NCBI GenBank assembly: GCA_910585255.1
Contig: CAJUEI010000023.1
Coordinates: 1-26,776, forward strand
DNA length: 26,776 bases
Reading direction: 5' to 3'
Source: an uncultured Lachnospiraceae bacterium
Lineage (GTDB): Bacteria > Bacillota > Clostridia > Lachnospirales > Lachnospiraceae
A model generated the notes under the pieces. It had not been told where the DNA came from and did not search any database. It worked only from the letters and a program-made list of their open reading frames with translations. Below are positions 14,961 to 25,900 of this stretch, piece by piece (within the stretch, counting starts at the first letter, position 1; each line of letters starts with the position of its first letter). Position numbers and translations under genes: made by a program.

Positions 14961-16790
14961 ATGAAAACTACAAGAGACGATATCCGCAATATCGCTATTA
15001 TCGCTCATGTTGACCATGGAAAAACTACATTAGTGGATGAATTATTAAAGCAAAGCGGCGTATTCCGCAAAAATCAGGAAGTAGCAGAACGGGTAATGGA
15101 CTCAAATGATATTGAACGGGAGAGAGGAATCACCATTCTTTCCAAAAATACGGCTGTCTGTTATAAAGATATTAAGATTAATATTATTGACACTCCTGGT
15201 CATGCCGATTTTGGAGGAGAAGTGGAACGTGTTCTAAAAATGGTAAATGGGGTTATTCTTGTGGTAGACGCCTTTGAAGGTTCTATGCCGCAGACCAAAT
15301 TTGTACTAAAAAAGGCATTGGAGTTAGATCTCTCTGTTATTGTATGTATCAATAAAATTGACCGCCCGGAAGCACGTCCCAATGAAGTAATTGACGAAGT
15401 ACTAGAACTTTTAATGGACTTAGACGCCAACGACAAGCAGTTAGACTGTCCGTTTGTCTTTGCCTCGGCAAAAGGCGGATATGCTGTTAAAGATCTAAAC
15501 GATCCAAAAGAAAATATGATTCCGCTGTTTGAAACGATTATCGAACATATCCCCGCTCCAGAGGGCGATCCCGATGCTGGTACTCAGGTTTTAATCAGTA
15601 CGATTGATTATAATGAATATGTTGGGCGAATCGGTGTCGGAAAAGTAGATAACGGAACCATCCGAATCAATCAGGAAGCTGTTATTGTCAATCACCACGA
15701 TCCAGAGAAAAAACAGCGGGTTAAAATCAGCAAACTCTATGAATTTGACGGGTTAAATAAAGTCGATATTCAAGAAGCTACGATTGGCTCTATCGTTGCA
15801 ATCTCCGGCATTACCGATATCCATATCGGAGACACTCTATGTTCACCGGAAAATCCGGTTGCCATTCCGTTCCAAAAGATCTCCGAACCTACTCTCTCTA
15901 TGAACTTTATGGTCAATGACAGCCCGCTTGCAGGCAAAGAAGGTAAATTCGTTACCTCCCGGCATATTCGAGAACGGCTGTTTCGAGAACTCAATACTGA
16001 TGTCAGCCTGCGGGTAGAGGAAACCGATACCACCGAATGTTTTAAAGTCTCTGGACGAGGCGAACTGCATCTCTCTGTTTTAATTGAAAATATGAGACGG
16101 GAAGGCTATGAATTTGCCGTCAGCAAAGCAGAAGTGATCTATCACAGTGACGAAAACGGAAAAAAATTAGAACCGATGGAATTGGCCTATATCGATGTCC
16201 CAGATGAATTTTCCGGTACCATTATTGAACAGTTAAGCGGTAGAAAAGGGGAACTGCGGAATATGTCCCCCGCAAACGGAGGCTATACCCGTTTAGAGTT
16301 TTCCATTCCGTCTCGGGGACTAATCGGATACCGGGGAGAATTTATGACCTCTACCAAGGGAAACGGGATTTTAAATACTATCTTTGACGGTTATGGACCT
16401 TATAAGGGAGATCTCGCCTACCGTAAGCAAGGATCGCTGATCTCATTCGAAACGGGAGAAAGTATTACGTATGGACTATATAATGCACAGGAACGGGGAA
16501 CACTCTTTATCGGAGCAGGAGAACAAGTCTATGCTGGAATGGTAATCGGACAGACCGGACGGGCAGAAGACATTGAAGTCAATGTATGTAAGAAAAAACA
16601 GTTGACTAATACACGTGCCTCTGGATCGGACGATGCTTTAAAGTTAGTTTCTCCTCGTATTTTAAGTTTGGAACAATGTTTAGAATTTATTGATACAGAC
16701 GAATTATTAGAAGTAACCCCAAGTAAACTTCGAATTCGAAAGAAGATATTAGATCCTACTCTTCGAAAAAGAGCAGCTATGAAAAAATAA
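14961..16790 (+). CDS. typA: Translational GTPase TypA/BipA
   Basis: TypA is a ribosome-binding GTPase of the EF-G/LepA family that aids 50S assembly and stress or cold adaptation. The 609-residue length is standard. Motifs seen are G1 AHVDHGKTTL, G2 RGITI, G3 DTPGHADFGGEV and G4 NKID, followed by the beta-barrel domain, the EF-G-like domains (SGRGELHLSVLIENMRREGYEF) and the family-specific C-terminal domain (GRAEDIEVNVCKKKQLTNTRASGSDDALKL). A near-perfect AAGGAGG (14946-14952) lies 8 nt before the ATG. It is the only clear plus-strand gene here. It is divergent from the ABC operon and convergent with the penicillin-binding protein gene, so it is probably monocistronic, ending at the long foldback at 16807-16881. 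Confidence 0.97.
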   Translation: MKTTRDDIRNIAIIAHVDHGKTTLVDELLKQSGVFRKNQEVAERVMDSNDIERERGITILSKNTAVCYKDIKINIIDTPGHADFGGEVERVLKMVNGVILVVDAFEGSMPQTKFVLKKALELDLSVIVCINKIDRPEARPNEVIDEVLELLMDLDANDKQLDCPFVFASAKGGYAVKDLNDPKENMIPLFETIIEHIPAPEGDPDAGTQVLISTIDYNEYVGRIGVGKVDNGTIRINQEAVIVNHHDPEKKQRVKISKLYEFDGLNKVDIQEATIGSIVAISGITDIHIGDTLCSPENPVAIPFQKISEPTLSMNFMVNDSPLAGKEGKFVTSRHIRERLFRELNTDVSLRVEETDTTECFKVSGRGELHLSVLIENMRREGYEFAVSKAEVIYHSDENGKKLEPMELAYIDVPDEFSGTIIEQLSGRKGELRNMSPANGGYTRLEFSIPSRGLIGYRGEFMTSTKGNGILNTIFDGYGPYKGDLAYRKQGSLISFETGESITYGLYNAQERGTLFIGAGEQVYAGMVIGQTGRAEDIEVNVCKKKQLTNTRASGSDDALKLVSPRILSLEQCLEFIDTDELLEVTPSKLRIRKKILDPTLRKRAAMKK

Positions 16791-16806
16791 CTATTTTTTT
16801 ATTACG

Positions 16807-16881
16807 ATCACGATTGATAAACCGGATGCCCAAGTCTAGAAAAATTTTTTCAACTCAGACATCCGGTTTATCAATCGTGAT
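16807..16881. terminator. Long perfect 22-bp foldback between convergent typA and the PBP gene
   Basis: The arms at 16807-16828 and 16860-16881 are perfectly complementary over 22 bp, with a 31-nt loop that includes AAAAATTTTTT. On the plus strand the stem is followed by TATTCTTTTC, which would serve typA. On the minus strand no T-run follows, so for the PBP gene it would act only as a structural barrier. The stem is much longer than an ordinary terminator. Confidence 0.55.
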
Positions 16882-16904
16882 TATTCTTTTCTTCCCTACT
16901 CGAT

Positions 16905-19730
16905 TCACTGCTGTCCCATATCATTCCAAGGTCCATCTTGTCCGCTTTCCGGTCCAGAAGGTCCTTCTATGCTCTCTGGTTCAGGCAAAGTAGTAGTCGG
17001 TGCAGGAGGTTCTGTTTCAGGCGGTATAGTAGTCTCCGCTTCGCTTATAACGGAAGAAGTTGTCTCAACCGGCGTTCCATCTGGATTAGTCTCAGGCGGT
17101 ACCGTTTCAATCGGCGTCCCGTCTGGATTGGTCTCCTGAGGCAAAGTCGCTCCTTCTACATGTATCGTGCAAGGCACATTTAGATTATCTGGCATCATAT
17201 AAGGCACATCTGCAGAATTTCCAACTACCATTCCTTCTCCGCTTCCTGCTGCATGTTCCTTGCTGATAAATACCCGAACCGACACACTAGGACAAAATTC
17301 TCCTGCAATCTGCCCGCTTTCATTACATACCGTAATCTTTATATGATTCTCACAATATTCCGTTGGAATCGTTCCTTTTGCAAAATATTCTGTCCGAAGC
17401 ATTGAGCCTCTTGGATCACTGTTGCACACCCCATCTACCGGCAGTTTTCCCGACTTAGCACAAATCGTTGCCCTTTCAATCCCATCTGGCACAGGAAACT
17501 CCTTATTTTCCAATCCTTCATGTACCTTTGTCATAATCTTTGACCAAAAAGCCCTGTGATAACTTGCATAACTGCCGGACTGCGGCTTATTCTCATCATA
17601 CCCGGACCAGATTCCTGCCGTATAGTATGGAGTATATCCGACAAACCAGACATCATTATAATCTGAAGTCGATCCGGTCTTTCCAACCGACATCATACCA
17701 GGAATTGCGGTTGCCGTTCCTGTTCCTCCGGTTACAACATCCCGCATGGCATTGGTCAGTAAAAATGCGGTTGTTTCTTTAATGACACGTCTTTTTTCCG
17801 GCTGATTGTCCAAAAGCACGGCTCCATTGTGATCCAATACTTTTGTATAAAGAATCGGCTCGGTATAGACTCCGCCATTTGCAATTGCCGCATAAGATGC
17901 CGTCATTTCCAAATTGGTCACTCCTCTAGTAATTCCTCCTAATGCCAAAGCATACCCTATATCCGTAAAAGAAGTTCCATCCGCATTTGCCTGATTCTCT
18001 ACCAACGTAGTAAATCCAAAGTTTCGCAGATAACTAAATCCAAGACTCGGCGTAATCTCTACCATAGTTTTGACTGCCACAACATTGACCGACCGGCGGA
18101 TCGCTTCCCGAATCGTCATAAATCCGTCATAGGAACGGCTGACATTTTTAAATGGCGTTCCATCCGGTGCCCTGTAATTATCTTCATCATACTGCACAGA
18201 AGCAAGTGTAAATCCTGCTGTATCCAATGCTGCTGCATAAGTAGACACAATCTTAAAAGTCGAACCTGGCTGTCTGGTGGTATCTGTTGCCCGGTTAAGA
18301 GAACGGCTGGTCTCCTTCTGCCCTCTTCCTCCCACCAGTGCCTTTACCTCTCCTGTATACTGATCCATAATAACAAAGGAAGACTGCGGCTGCGGTGTAT
18401 AGTACAGATTTTCTCCTAATTCAATATCCGAAGCAGCCAAATGATTCTTTTTAAACAGTTCAATCTTCTCGTCAATCTCTTCTTTCGAATTAAAAATTAA
18501 TTTAAACAGCTTAGAAGCCTCAATTCCGTTCTCTTCATCTCCGCTTCTAAAATAAGATTCCAACGACCGCTCACTGTAATTGGTCTTTGTTCCGTCCTCA
18601 TGCTGAACCGACCAAGCCCATGACATCGAATACTGTACTCCTTCCGGGAAATTAGACTCATCTAAATAAGCCTCATCCACAATATCCTGTATCTTCTGAT
18701 CCTGACAGCTATAGACACTCAATCCGCCGGAGTAGATCAGATAATAAGCCTGTGTCTCGGTATACCCTAATTTTTCCTGCAGATCTTTTAATAAATTATT
18801 AATCAATGCATCTGTATAATAGGTATAGATCGAGGATTCACTTTCAAATTCTAAATTGACATTCTCAATTCTAGAATAGACATCATCCTTTAATGCTGTA
18901 TCATATTCTGCCTGTGTAATATGACCGGCACTTAACATCTCATTCAGTACAAGAATCCGTCTCTCATTATTATTCTCTGGATAGCTAATCGGATCATAAC
19001 CGGAAGGATTCTTTGTAATAGATGCAATTACTGCCGATTCTGAAATTGTTAAATCCCATACATCTTTATTAAAATAACGCTTTGATGCTGCCTGCACTCC
19101 TAATGTATTTCTTCCCAAGTTAATCATATTCAGATAACTTTCCAAAATCTCTTCTTTTGAATAAATCTCTGACAGCTTCATAGCAAGATACTGTTCCTGA
19201 ACTTTCCGCTTTACAGAATCCATAAACGTATCTTCATCCATGCCAGTATTAAATATTTTATTCTTAATTAACTGCTGTGTAATGGTACTGGCACCCTCAT
19301 CAAATCTTCCGGTAGTAATTCCATGAAATGCTGCACGAAAAATACCGATTACATCAATTCCGTTATGTTCAAAAAAACGCCTGTCCTCAATATCCACGAA
19401 TGCATAAATCAGATAAGACGGCATCTCATCAATACTTGCATAGATACGATTGGAATTCGACATAACCAGTGATGCGGTTTCATTTCCATCTACATCATAT
19501 ACCTTTGTTGCATATCCGGTCGGCGATAAATCAATATCTGAAATATCCGGTGTCGTATCAATCAAACCTTTTATCATGCCAAACCCGGCACATGCCAGAG
19601 CAACTCCGCCCAGCAAAATACAGACAACAATTACCTCTAAAATTAAAATACCCGCCTTTGTTGTCAGCTTCTTCGATGTTGATGAAAGCTCTTTTTGCTT
19701 TGCAGAAATGCCTTTTTTACTGTAGTTCAT
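16905..19730 (-). CDS. Class A penicillin-binding protein (PBP1A family)
   Basis: This is a bifunctional peptidoglycan synthase anchored in the cytoplasmic membrane. After a short basic cytoplasmic segment comes one membrane helix (about 27-52, ILILEVIVVCILLGGVALAC). The GT51 glycosyltransferase domain has EDRRFFEHNGID with catalytic Glu115, GASTITQQLIKN (147-157) and QEQYLAMKLSEIYSKEEILE. The transpeptidase domain has STFK (nucleophile Ser490), SVN (547-549) and KTGS (684-687). The last ~90 residues form a Pro/Thr/Glu-rich tail with a duplicated ETNPDGTP, probably a flexible extracellular tail. AAGGAGG lies 8 nt before the ATG. The 941 residues are in the normal range for Clostridia. All catalytic motifs are intact. 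It is probably monocistronic and convergent with typA. Confidence 0.96.
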   Translation of the reverse strand: MNYSKKGISAKQKELSSTSKKLTTKAGILILEVIVVCILLGGVALACAGFGMIKGLIDTTPDISDIDLSPTGYATKVYDVDGNETASLVMSNSNRIYASIDEMPSYLIYAFVDIEDRRFFEHNGIDVIGIFRAAFHGITTGRFDEGASTITQQLIKNKIFNTGMDEDTFMDSVKRKVQEQYLAMKLSEIYSKEEILESYLNMINLGRNTLGVQAASKRYFNKDVWDLTISESAVIASITKNPSGYDPISYPENNNERRILVLNEMLSAGHITQAEYDTALKDDVYSRIENVNLEFESESSIYTYYTDALINNLLKDLQEKLGYTETQAYYLIYSGGLSVYSCQDQKIQDIVDEAYLDESNFPEGVQYSMSWAWSVQHEDGTKTNYSERSLESYFRSGDEENGIEASKLFKLIFNSKEEIDEKIELFKKNHLAASDIELGENLYYTPQPQSSFVIMDQYTGEVKALVGGRGQKETSRSLNRATDTTRQPGSTFKIVSTYAAALDTAGFTLASVQYDEDNYRAPDGTPFKNVSRSYDGFMTIREAIRRSVNVVAVKTMVEITPSLGFSYLRNFGFTTLVENQANADGTSFTDIGYALALGGITRGVTNLEMTASYAAIANGGVYTEPILYTKVLDHNGAVLLDNQPEKRRVIKETTAFLLTNAMRDVVTGGTGTATAIPGMMSVGKTGSTSDYNDVWFVGYTPYYTAGIWSGYDENKPQSGSYASYHRAFWSKIMTKVHEGLENKEFPVPDGIERATICAKSGKLPVDGVCNSDPRGSMLRTEYFAKGTIPTEYCENHIKITVCNESGQIAGEFCPSVSVRVFISKEHAAGSGEGMVVGNSADVPYMMPDNLNVPCTIHVEGATLPQETNPDGTPIETVPPETNPDGTPVETTSSVISEAETTIPPETEPPAPTTTLPEPESIEGPSGPESGQDGPWNDMGQQ

Positions 19731-19754
19731 GACATTTTCCTCCTTATCTTCCTT

Positions 19755-19763
19755 ATTATATCA
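19755..19763 (-). promoter_or_regulatory. Candidate extended -10 promoter of the PBP gene
   Basis: TGATATAAT on the minus strand is an extended -10 with a perfect hexamer. A -35 is not obvious. Transcription would begin near 19748, only a few bases before the AAGGAGG (19739-19745), so the leader would be very short, which lowers confidence. Confidence 0.4.
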
Positions 19764-19880
19764 AAAAAGATTATGTAAATAAAGGAGTTTAAGAAAAGTT
19801 CATATTTTTGTTTTCTGATACGTTCCTTCCTATCCATTGCATTATCGTATATATTTCCCTATTTTTACAGGATTATTCTT

Positions 19881-19921
19881 AGAAATCCCCTTTTATCCGT
19901 CTAGAATAAAAGGGGATTTCT
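19881..19921. terminator. 16-bp stem terminator after the rhamnogalacturonan lyase gene
   Basis: The arms at 19881-19896 and 19906-19921 are perfectly complementary (AGAAATCCCCTTTTAT with its complement), with a 9-nt loop. It lies 35 bp after the lyase stop. The ends of the stem are U-rich in the transcript, but no separate U-tract follows. It also isolates the PBP promoter from read-through. Confidence 0.7.
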
Positions 19922-19955
19922 GCCCTCAAAGGTTTCCTTTCATTTATTAATACTA

Positions 19956-22900
19956 CTATTGAATCCAAGCACCGTCCGTACCTACCTGATACCCGTCCGG
20001 TGTAATTCCATTTGCTGCCATATCTCCATTCTTATTTAGATAATACCACTTTCCGTTCCAAAGAACCCATCCCGTCTTCATCGTTCCGTCTGTGTTGAGA
20101 TAATACCAATGATTTTTCCATAAAATCCATCCCACTACCATATCTCCGCTGCCATCCTTTAAGAAATACCATTGATTCTTATAAAATACCCATTCATTTT
20201 CAGCCATATCTCCGTCTGCCTTTAGATAATACCATTTTCCGTTCCAAAGTATCCAGCCGGTTTCCATATAACCTGTTTTATTAAAGAAATACCACTTCTC
20301 ATTAATCTTTTCCCATTGATTAGCAGAGTAGCTGCCATCACTATGACGATACCACCAGCCAACGGCATCCTTTATCCACTTTCCTATAGAACTTTCTATT
20401 GGAACAAGCCGATAACCCCCACTGCTGCTATGACTGCCGCTGCTTTGACCGCCAGTACGTTCTGTAAAAGTAAAGATACTAAAATGACTTACCCGAAATC
20501 TTACTTCTCTTTCCTGATAGGTAAAAGGAACGGTTCCTAACAACTTTCCATCCTTTGTATAATGTTTGATCTGTACTTTCGACAGATCGATTCCCTCCGG
20601 CATCTCTATTGTAATCCAGATTGGTGCCTTTAATTGTGTCACTTCCCCATTTACCCTTAATTCCATCTGAAGCTGCATCTTTGCCTTCTCTTCTAATGAT
20701 GGGGTCTGTTGTATAATATCTAATGTCACCAATCCCTGTTTTGCACCTGAAGCAAGTGCTGTACCAGCTGCTGCCACAGCATCCTCTTTCAGCTTTACAG
20801 CGTTTTCTGCTACTTCCACTTTTTGTTTTATTTCTGTCGCTAAACGATAGGTCTTCTGATACAATTGATCTAATTTTTTCAAATCTACTCTGTCAAAAAG
20901 AGTCTCTTTTTGTTCTTCCTCCATAGCATATACTATTTCAGCCGCCTTTTGTACCATGGATTTCTGATACTCTGACAATTTACTTGTTTCATCTACTTGT
21001 GAAAGATTCTCCAATATCTTCTCCACTTCTTCGATTTTATCTGTCGGCTGATTGGAAAGTTCCGTTACTTTACGAATTACAATCATATTCAAACGAGTAA
21101 GATTTCCAGATACAAATTCCATTGTAAGCTGTCCGTCTGTTACCTCTATTTCCTCAAAACGCCCTACCTCATAACTGCCTCCTGCATTTCCAACTGAATA
21201 CTCTTTACCCTCTATCTTTACTTTTACTGTACTTTTATCCGTAGAACCTGACATCATCTCTACTATATAAGTCCCGTTTTCTACATCTGCAAGGAATGTA
21301 CTGCTTGTTGTAGAGCTTGACATCAAAGCCATATCCTGATACACTGCCGGAGCATAAAATCCTTCTTTTGTATAATTCTGATTTCGTCCATCTACTACAA
21401 ACGATTCATCTGCAAATCCATATTTTCTCTCCTTAGTATAATCCACCTGAAGATCCTTTGCCGTTTTACTGCCCTTTTGAATTCCCTGAATTCCAATCCA
21501 TCCCTCTTCTACCGGCGAATTAACAAGTCCAAAATCAAATTTCCAAACCGGCTTATAATCTACTTTTAAATGAATGGTCACCAAGCTTGGGTAATCAGGA
21601 ATCGTTCCACTAGCAATTACATCATCTTCTTCGGAAATAATAACAGAAGTATCAATTGTCTCCCATGTAATTGGAACTTCTTTTACCTCACCTTTTGCAT
21701 AGGTTGCTGTAACTGTCTCAGGAAAACCAAGATTTTCTGTTGCACCATACTCTACTTCAATAAATCCCAAATCCGCAACCGAAACAATATAATCTTCTTT
21801 CACCTCAACCGTTAAAACAACTTCTAATATTTCACCATATTTTGTGGTACAAGTTCCTGTAATCGGATATCTTCCAACCGTTTCTTTTTTATAACTTTTA
21901 TTCCATACGATTTCTAATTCTTCCTGATCTCCATTTAAAAAGCTAACTTTTGCCGTTTTAGGAAGCTCTGGCTCAGTTCCTACTAAAGTATAGACATCAT
22001 CAAATATCTCACAAGACACTGCCCGATTCGGCAATACGGTTACCGTAATTTCCACTGCCCCCTGATAGCCATAAATACTTCCCTTTACCACTACCGTTCC
22101 TGCTGTCTGAATCGAAAAATCAGCAAAATTCCATATAACATCTACTATCTGTTCCGTTCCGTCTGCATCAATTAAAATGCCAGTTGCCGGAAATTTCTTT
22201 TCATACTCTTTGGTATCCTGCGGAATCTCAATTTTCTCAAACGGTTTTAAAGCAGTTGCATTTACCGTTGTCTTTGCCGATACTGGAAGTGAAAAATAGG
22301 AACGTATTCCGTCCACTACCATAGCCACTTTATAGGCATACTCGGTATTTGCCTTTAATCCGCTATCTATCCACTTTCTCTCTTCTGCAGCGGTTTCTCC
22401 TATCTTAATAAATTCCCCTATTTTTCCGTCTGCTATTTCTGCACGATATACTTCATATCCCTGTACAGGATGTCCGTATTTTCCGTCCGATGCTTCCGAC
22501 CAAGTTACTTCTACCGTATCAATCGTTCTAGTTCCAATCGTCACTTCTGCTGTCTTTAATCCCTCTGTTAAAAGATACGTTAAATTTGCCGGCTGGTTAT
22601 AGCCTACATTCTGCCAAGCCACACCTTCTCTATACGCCCGATCCTCTAAAAAACAAGGAATCGTATACTCTGTTTCAGTTGTTGTTGTATAAATTCGAAT
22701 CTTACTGTTATCTGCACTGTCACGTACAATCATTTCTTCTCGCCAGTCACCCAAAATATCCGCAACCAGACCTGCATTTCCTTTCGTTGTATTATTTGCC
22801 TGAGTACCGTCTAATTGTGCCAGCACTTCCAATTTTTCATTCTCATAATTCCATTTTTGAACCTGCGGAACTAAATTAACCGTATCATTGTAATCCAATA

Positions 22901-25900
22901 ATTCCATCAGCAAATCCCCATCCCAGAAAATAGAAAAGTTTTGACTAGGCTTCGCTTCATAAATTATAGTTCCTTCTACATCATGTGTATGAGAATCAAT
23001 TGCATGCCATAATTCCGCACCTTCATATCTTGGGTCAATATCAGCTGCTACACCACGTCCGGTATCGGCTGAAGTTTCATGGAAACAAAGCACTTCTCCA
23101 GTTGCCGGATCATACAGTCCGCCGCCCCAATGTCCCTGTTCTTCATTTACTTTATAAACCTCCAGTTTACCATCACCATTCCAGTCACTGACATGCATAG
23201 CATCCCCATGACCCCACTCGGTATTTACTAATATCGTACCATCCTGATCCACTATCAAACCGCCAAAAACAATTTCATCCAATCCGTCATTGTTCACATC
23301 ATTTACCGACAGACCATGATTTCCCTGGCCAGAACCATAGGTATCTGTATCCACATCAAACGCCCACTGCATTACTAATTTACCGTCTATCAGTTTCCAT
23401 GCCGTAATTGCTGTTCTTCCATAATATCCACGAGAAAATACTGCACTTGCCGAACCACCATCTAAATATGCAGTTGCCGATAAGAAACGATCGGCACGAT
23501 TTGCATAGCCATCGTTATTCTCCGCTGGTGCTCCATTTTTTGTTCCCCAATAACTGGTATCATAAATCCCGGTTACTTCATCATATGCCCCACGGAACGG
23601 AACATAATTCACAGTATCAATAATACTGCCTGTCTCTCCGTCAAACGCTGTTAAATATTCTGCTCCTAATACAATTCTTCCTACTCTTCCTTCATGCTGA
23701 CGATAATCATATGCCGCACCCTTTTTTTCAGTAGGCAGATCTTCTACACTGCATGCCCCCACATAATCGATAATATTCAGATTTTTGTCAAACACAGTCG
23801 AACCATCTGCCGTCTTACACATTAATTCTGCCTTTCCGTCCCCGTCATAATCCCATACCTGAAACTGAGTATAATGTGCACCGGATCGAATATTCAGTCC
23901 TAAATCAATCCTCCACATCAAATCTGCTTTTCCTGTGTGAACATCAATATCATAAGCATCTAAAATTGTAGTTCCGGTATATCCGTCAATCGAATTATCC
24001 TGTGCATTACTTGGATACCATTTTACAATTAATTCCAGTTCTCCGTCACCGTCCAAATCACCAACTGACATATCATTTGTCGTATAAACAGCAATCGAAC
24101 CATCCGGCATCTTCTGATCTTTTGGTGCAATCAATGTCAACTCCTGATATTCTCTCTCCCAAGCAACAGCCGTTTCTCCGTTCTGGGAAATCCCCTCACT
24201 TGCAGTTAATCGATAAATATCACCCGGTTTTCCTTTTATATCTGTAAAGTTCGTTTTCGATCCAGTATACACCGTTTCTCCGTTTCTCTTTAAGGTAAAA
24301 GTAATATTTTCACTGTCAGAATAATAGAGTCTCCAACTAATAAAAATTCCATTTTCTCCCTTTACCGCTGTCAAAGCACGATTAACAAACGTTTCTGCCG
24401 GACTCTCTGTTCCTATACTTCCTGTACTCTTTACTTCTGTTTCTACTTCAACAGAAGGATCCGAAACCATCTTTGTTACTTTGCCATCTTCCCCTGTCTT
24501 TTCTCCCACTGCAACCACATAATATTTATATGGTTTTGTCGTTAAAATACTATCCGTATAAGTAAGATCCTTTGTTGTACCAATCTGTAAAAATCTTCCA
24601 TCTTCTACAGAACGGAAAATATTATAATGAATCGCACCCTCTACTACATTCCATTTTAAAGTAACCATTGTTTCTGTTGAAGTCTGTGTTACATTTGTTG
24701 GTGCTGCAAACTCAGAAGGTGCCGCAGGCTGTATGATCAGACCATTTAACATATTTCGTTTGCCTGTACCTGCTCCAGAAGAAGACACTAAAATACTTCC
24801 TGCCTCCGCCAGTGTCACTTTTACAGATTTTAAAAGATCACTTTCTTTGCTTGGCTTTATACTGACAGCCTTCCCTAAGCTTTTTCCATTCACCTTAATC
24901 TCCGGGCAGTGATCGCCTCCAAGTCCAGCATAGACAAAAACATCATAAATTCCTGCGGGAACATCTACCCGAAATTCCAGCCCATCCGTATCTTCCGTAT
25001 AAGTATAATCTTGGCATACCTTAAATAAATCTGCATCCTCTGGTGTTATTGTACCTGCTACATTAGTTCCTTTATCATTCTTAAATGTAACCGCCTTCGT
25101 AAAGCCATAACCCGTTTCTTCACTATACATCTGATTTACAATCAATGTATAACCCTCTACTGTGCTCTTATTTCCAAAGTCAAACTTCCTTGCGACTGCT
25201 TCACTCGCACTCTGCCATACGGCATAGAGAACCAATTTTTTCTCTTTTACATCTTCCGCCTTTAATGTATAAGAAGACATCGCTTCCTTTGCATCGCTCG
25301 TCAAAGCCCAGCCTGCCAAGCGATATCCTTCTTTTGTCAAACCTGTCGCTGGCAATGTAACCTTAGCACCTACCTCATAAGAAGCGGATGCAATAGTCCC
25401 ATTTCCTCCATTTGCATTATATTCTACCGAATATAGAGGACTCCATACGGCATATAATGTAATCGTTTCCCCCAGTACATCCTCCTTTTTCACTCTATAA
25501 GAATCCAATGCACTCACTGCATCCTTTGTCAGTGCCCAGCCTTTACAAACATATCCTTCTTTTTTCAAAGTCTCTACAGAAGCCAATTTCACTTCTGATT
25601 CAGCAAGATAACTGCCTGCATCTGTCTGAAAATTTCCATTCTCTGTTGCACCATTTAAGTCATAAACAACCTTATATTTAATCGCCTCAACCCAAACAGC
25701 ATAGACATGAATTACATTATCTGCATCCGCATATTGCTTTACTGCTGTAACAGAATCTACCACATCTGTAGAATCCTGTGCCAAAGCCCATCCCAAAAAA
25801 GCAAAACCCTCTTTCGTTGGCTCTTCTGAAGAAAGCATAATTGAGCTTCCCAATGTATAATTTTCCGTATCTTTTATTTCACCTGTTCCCCCCTGCAGTT

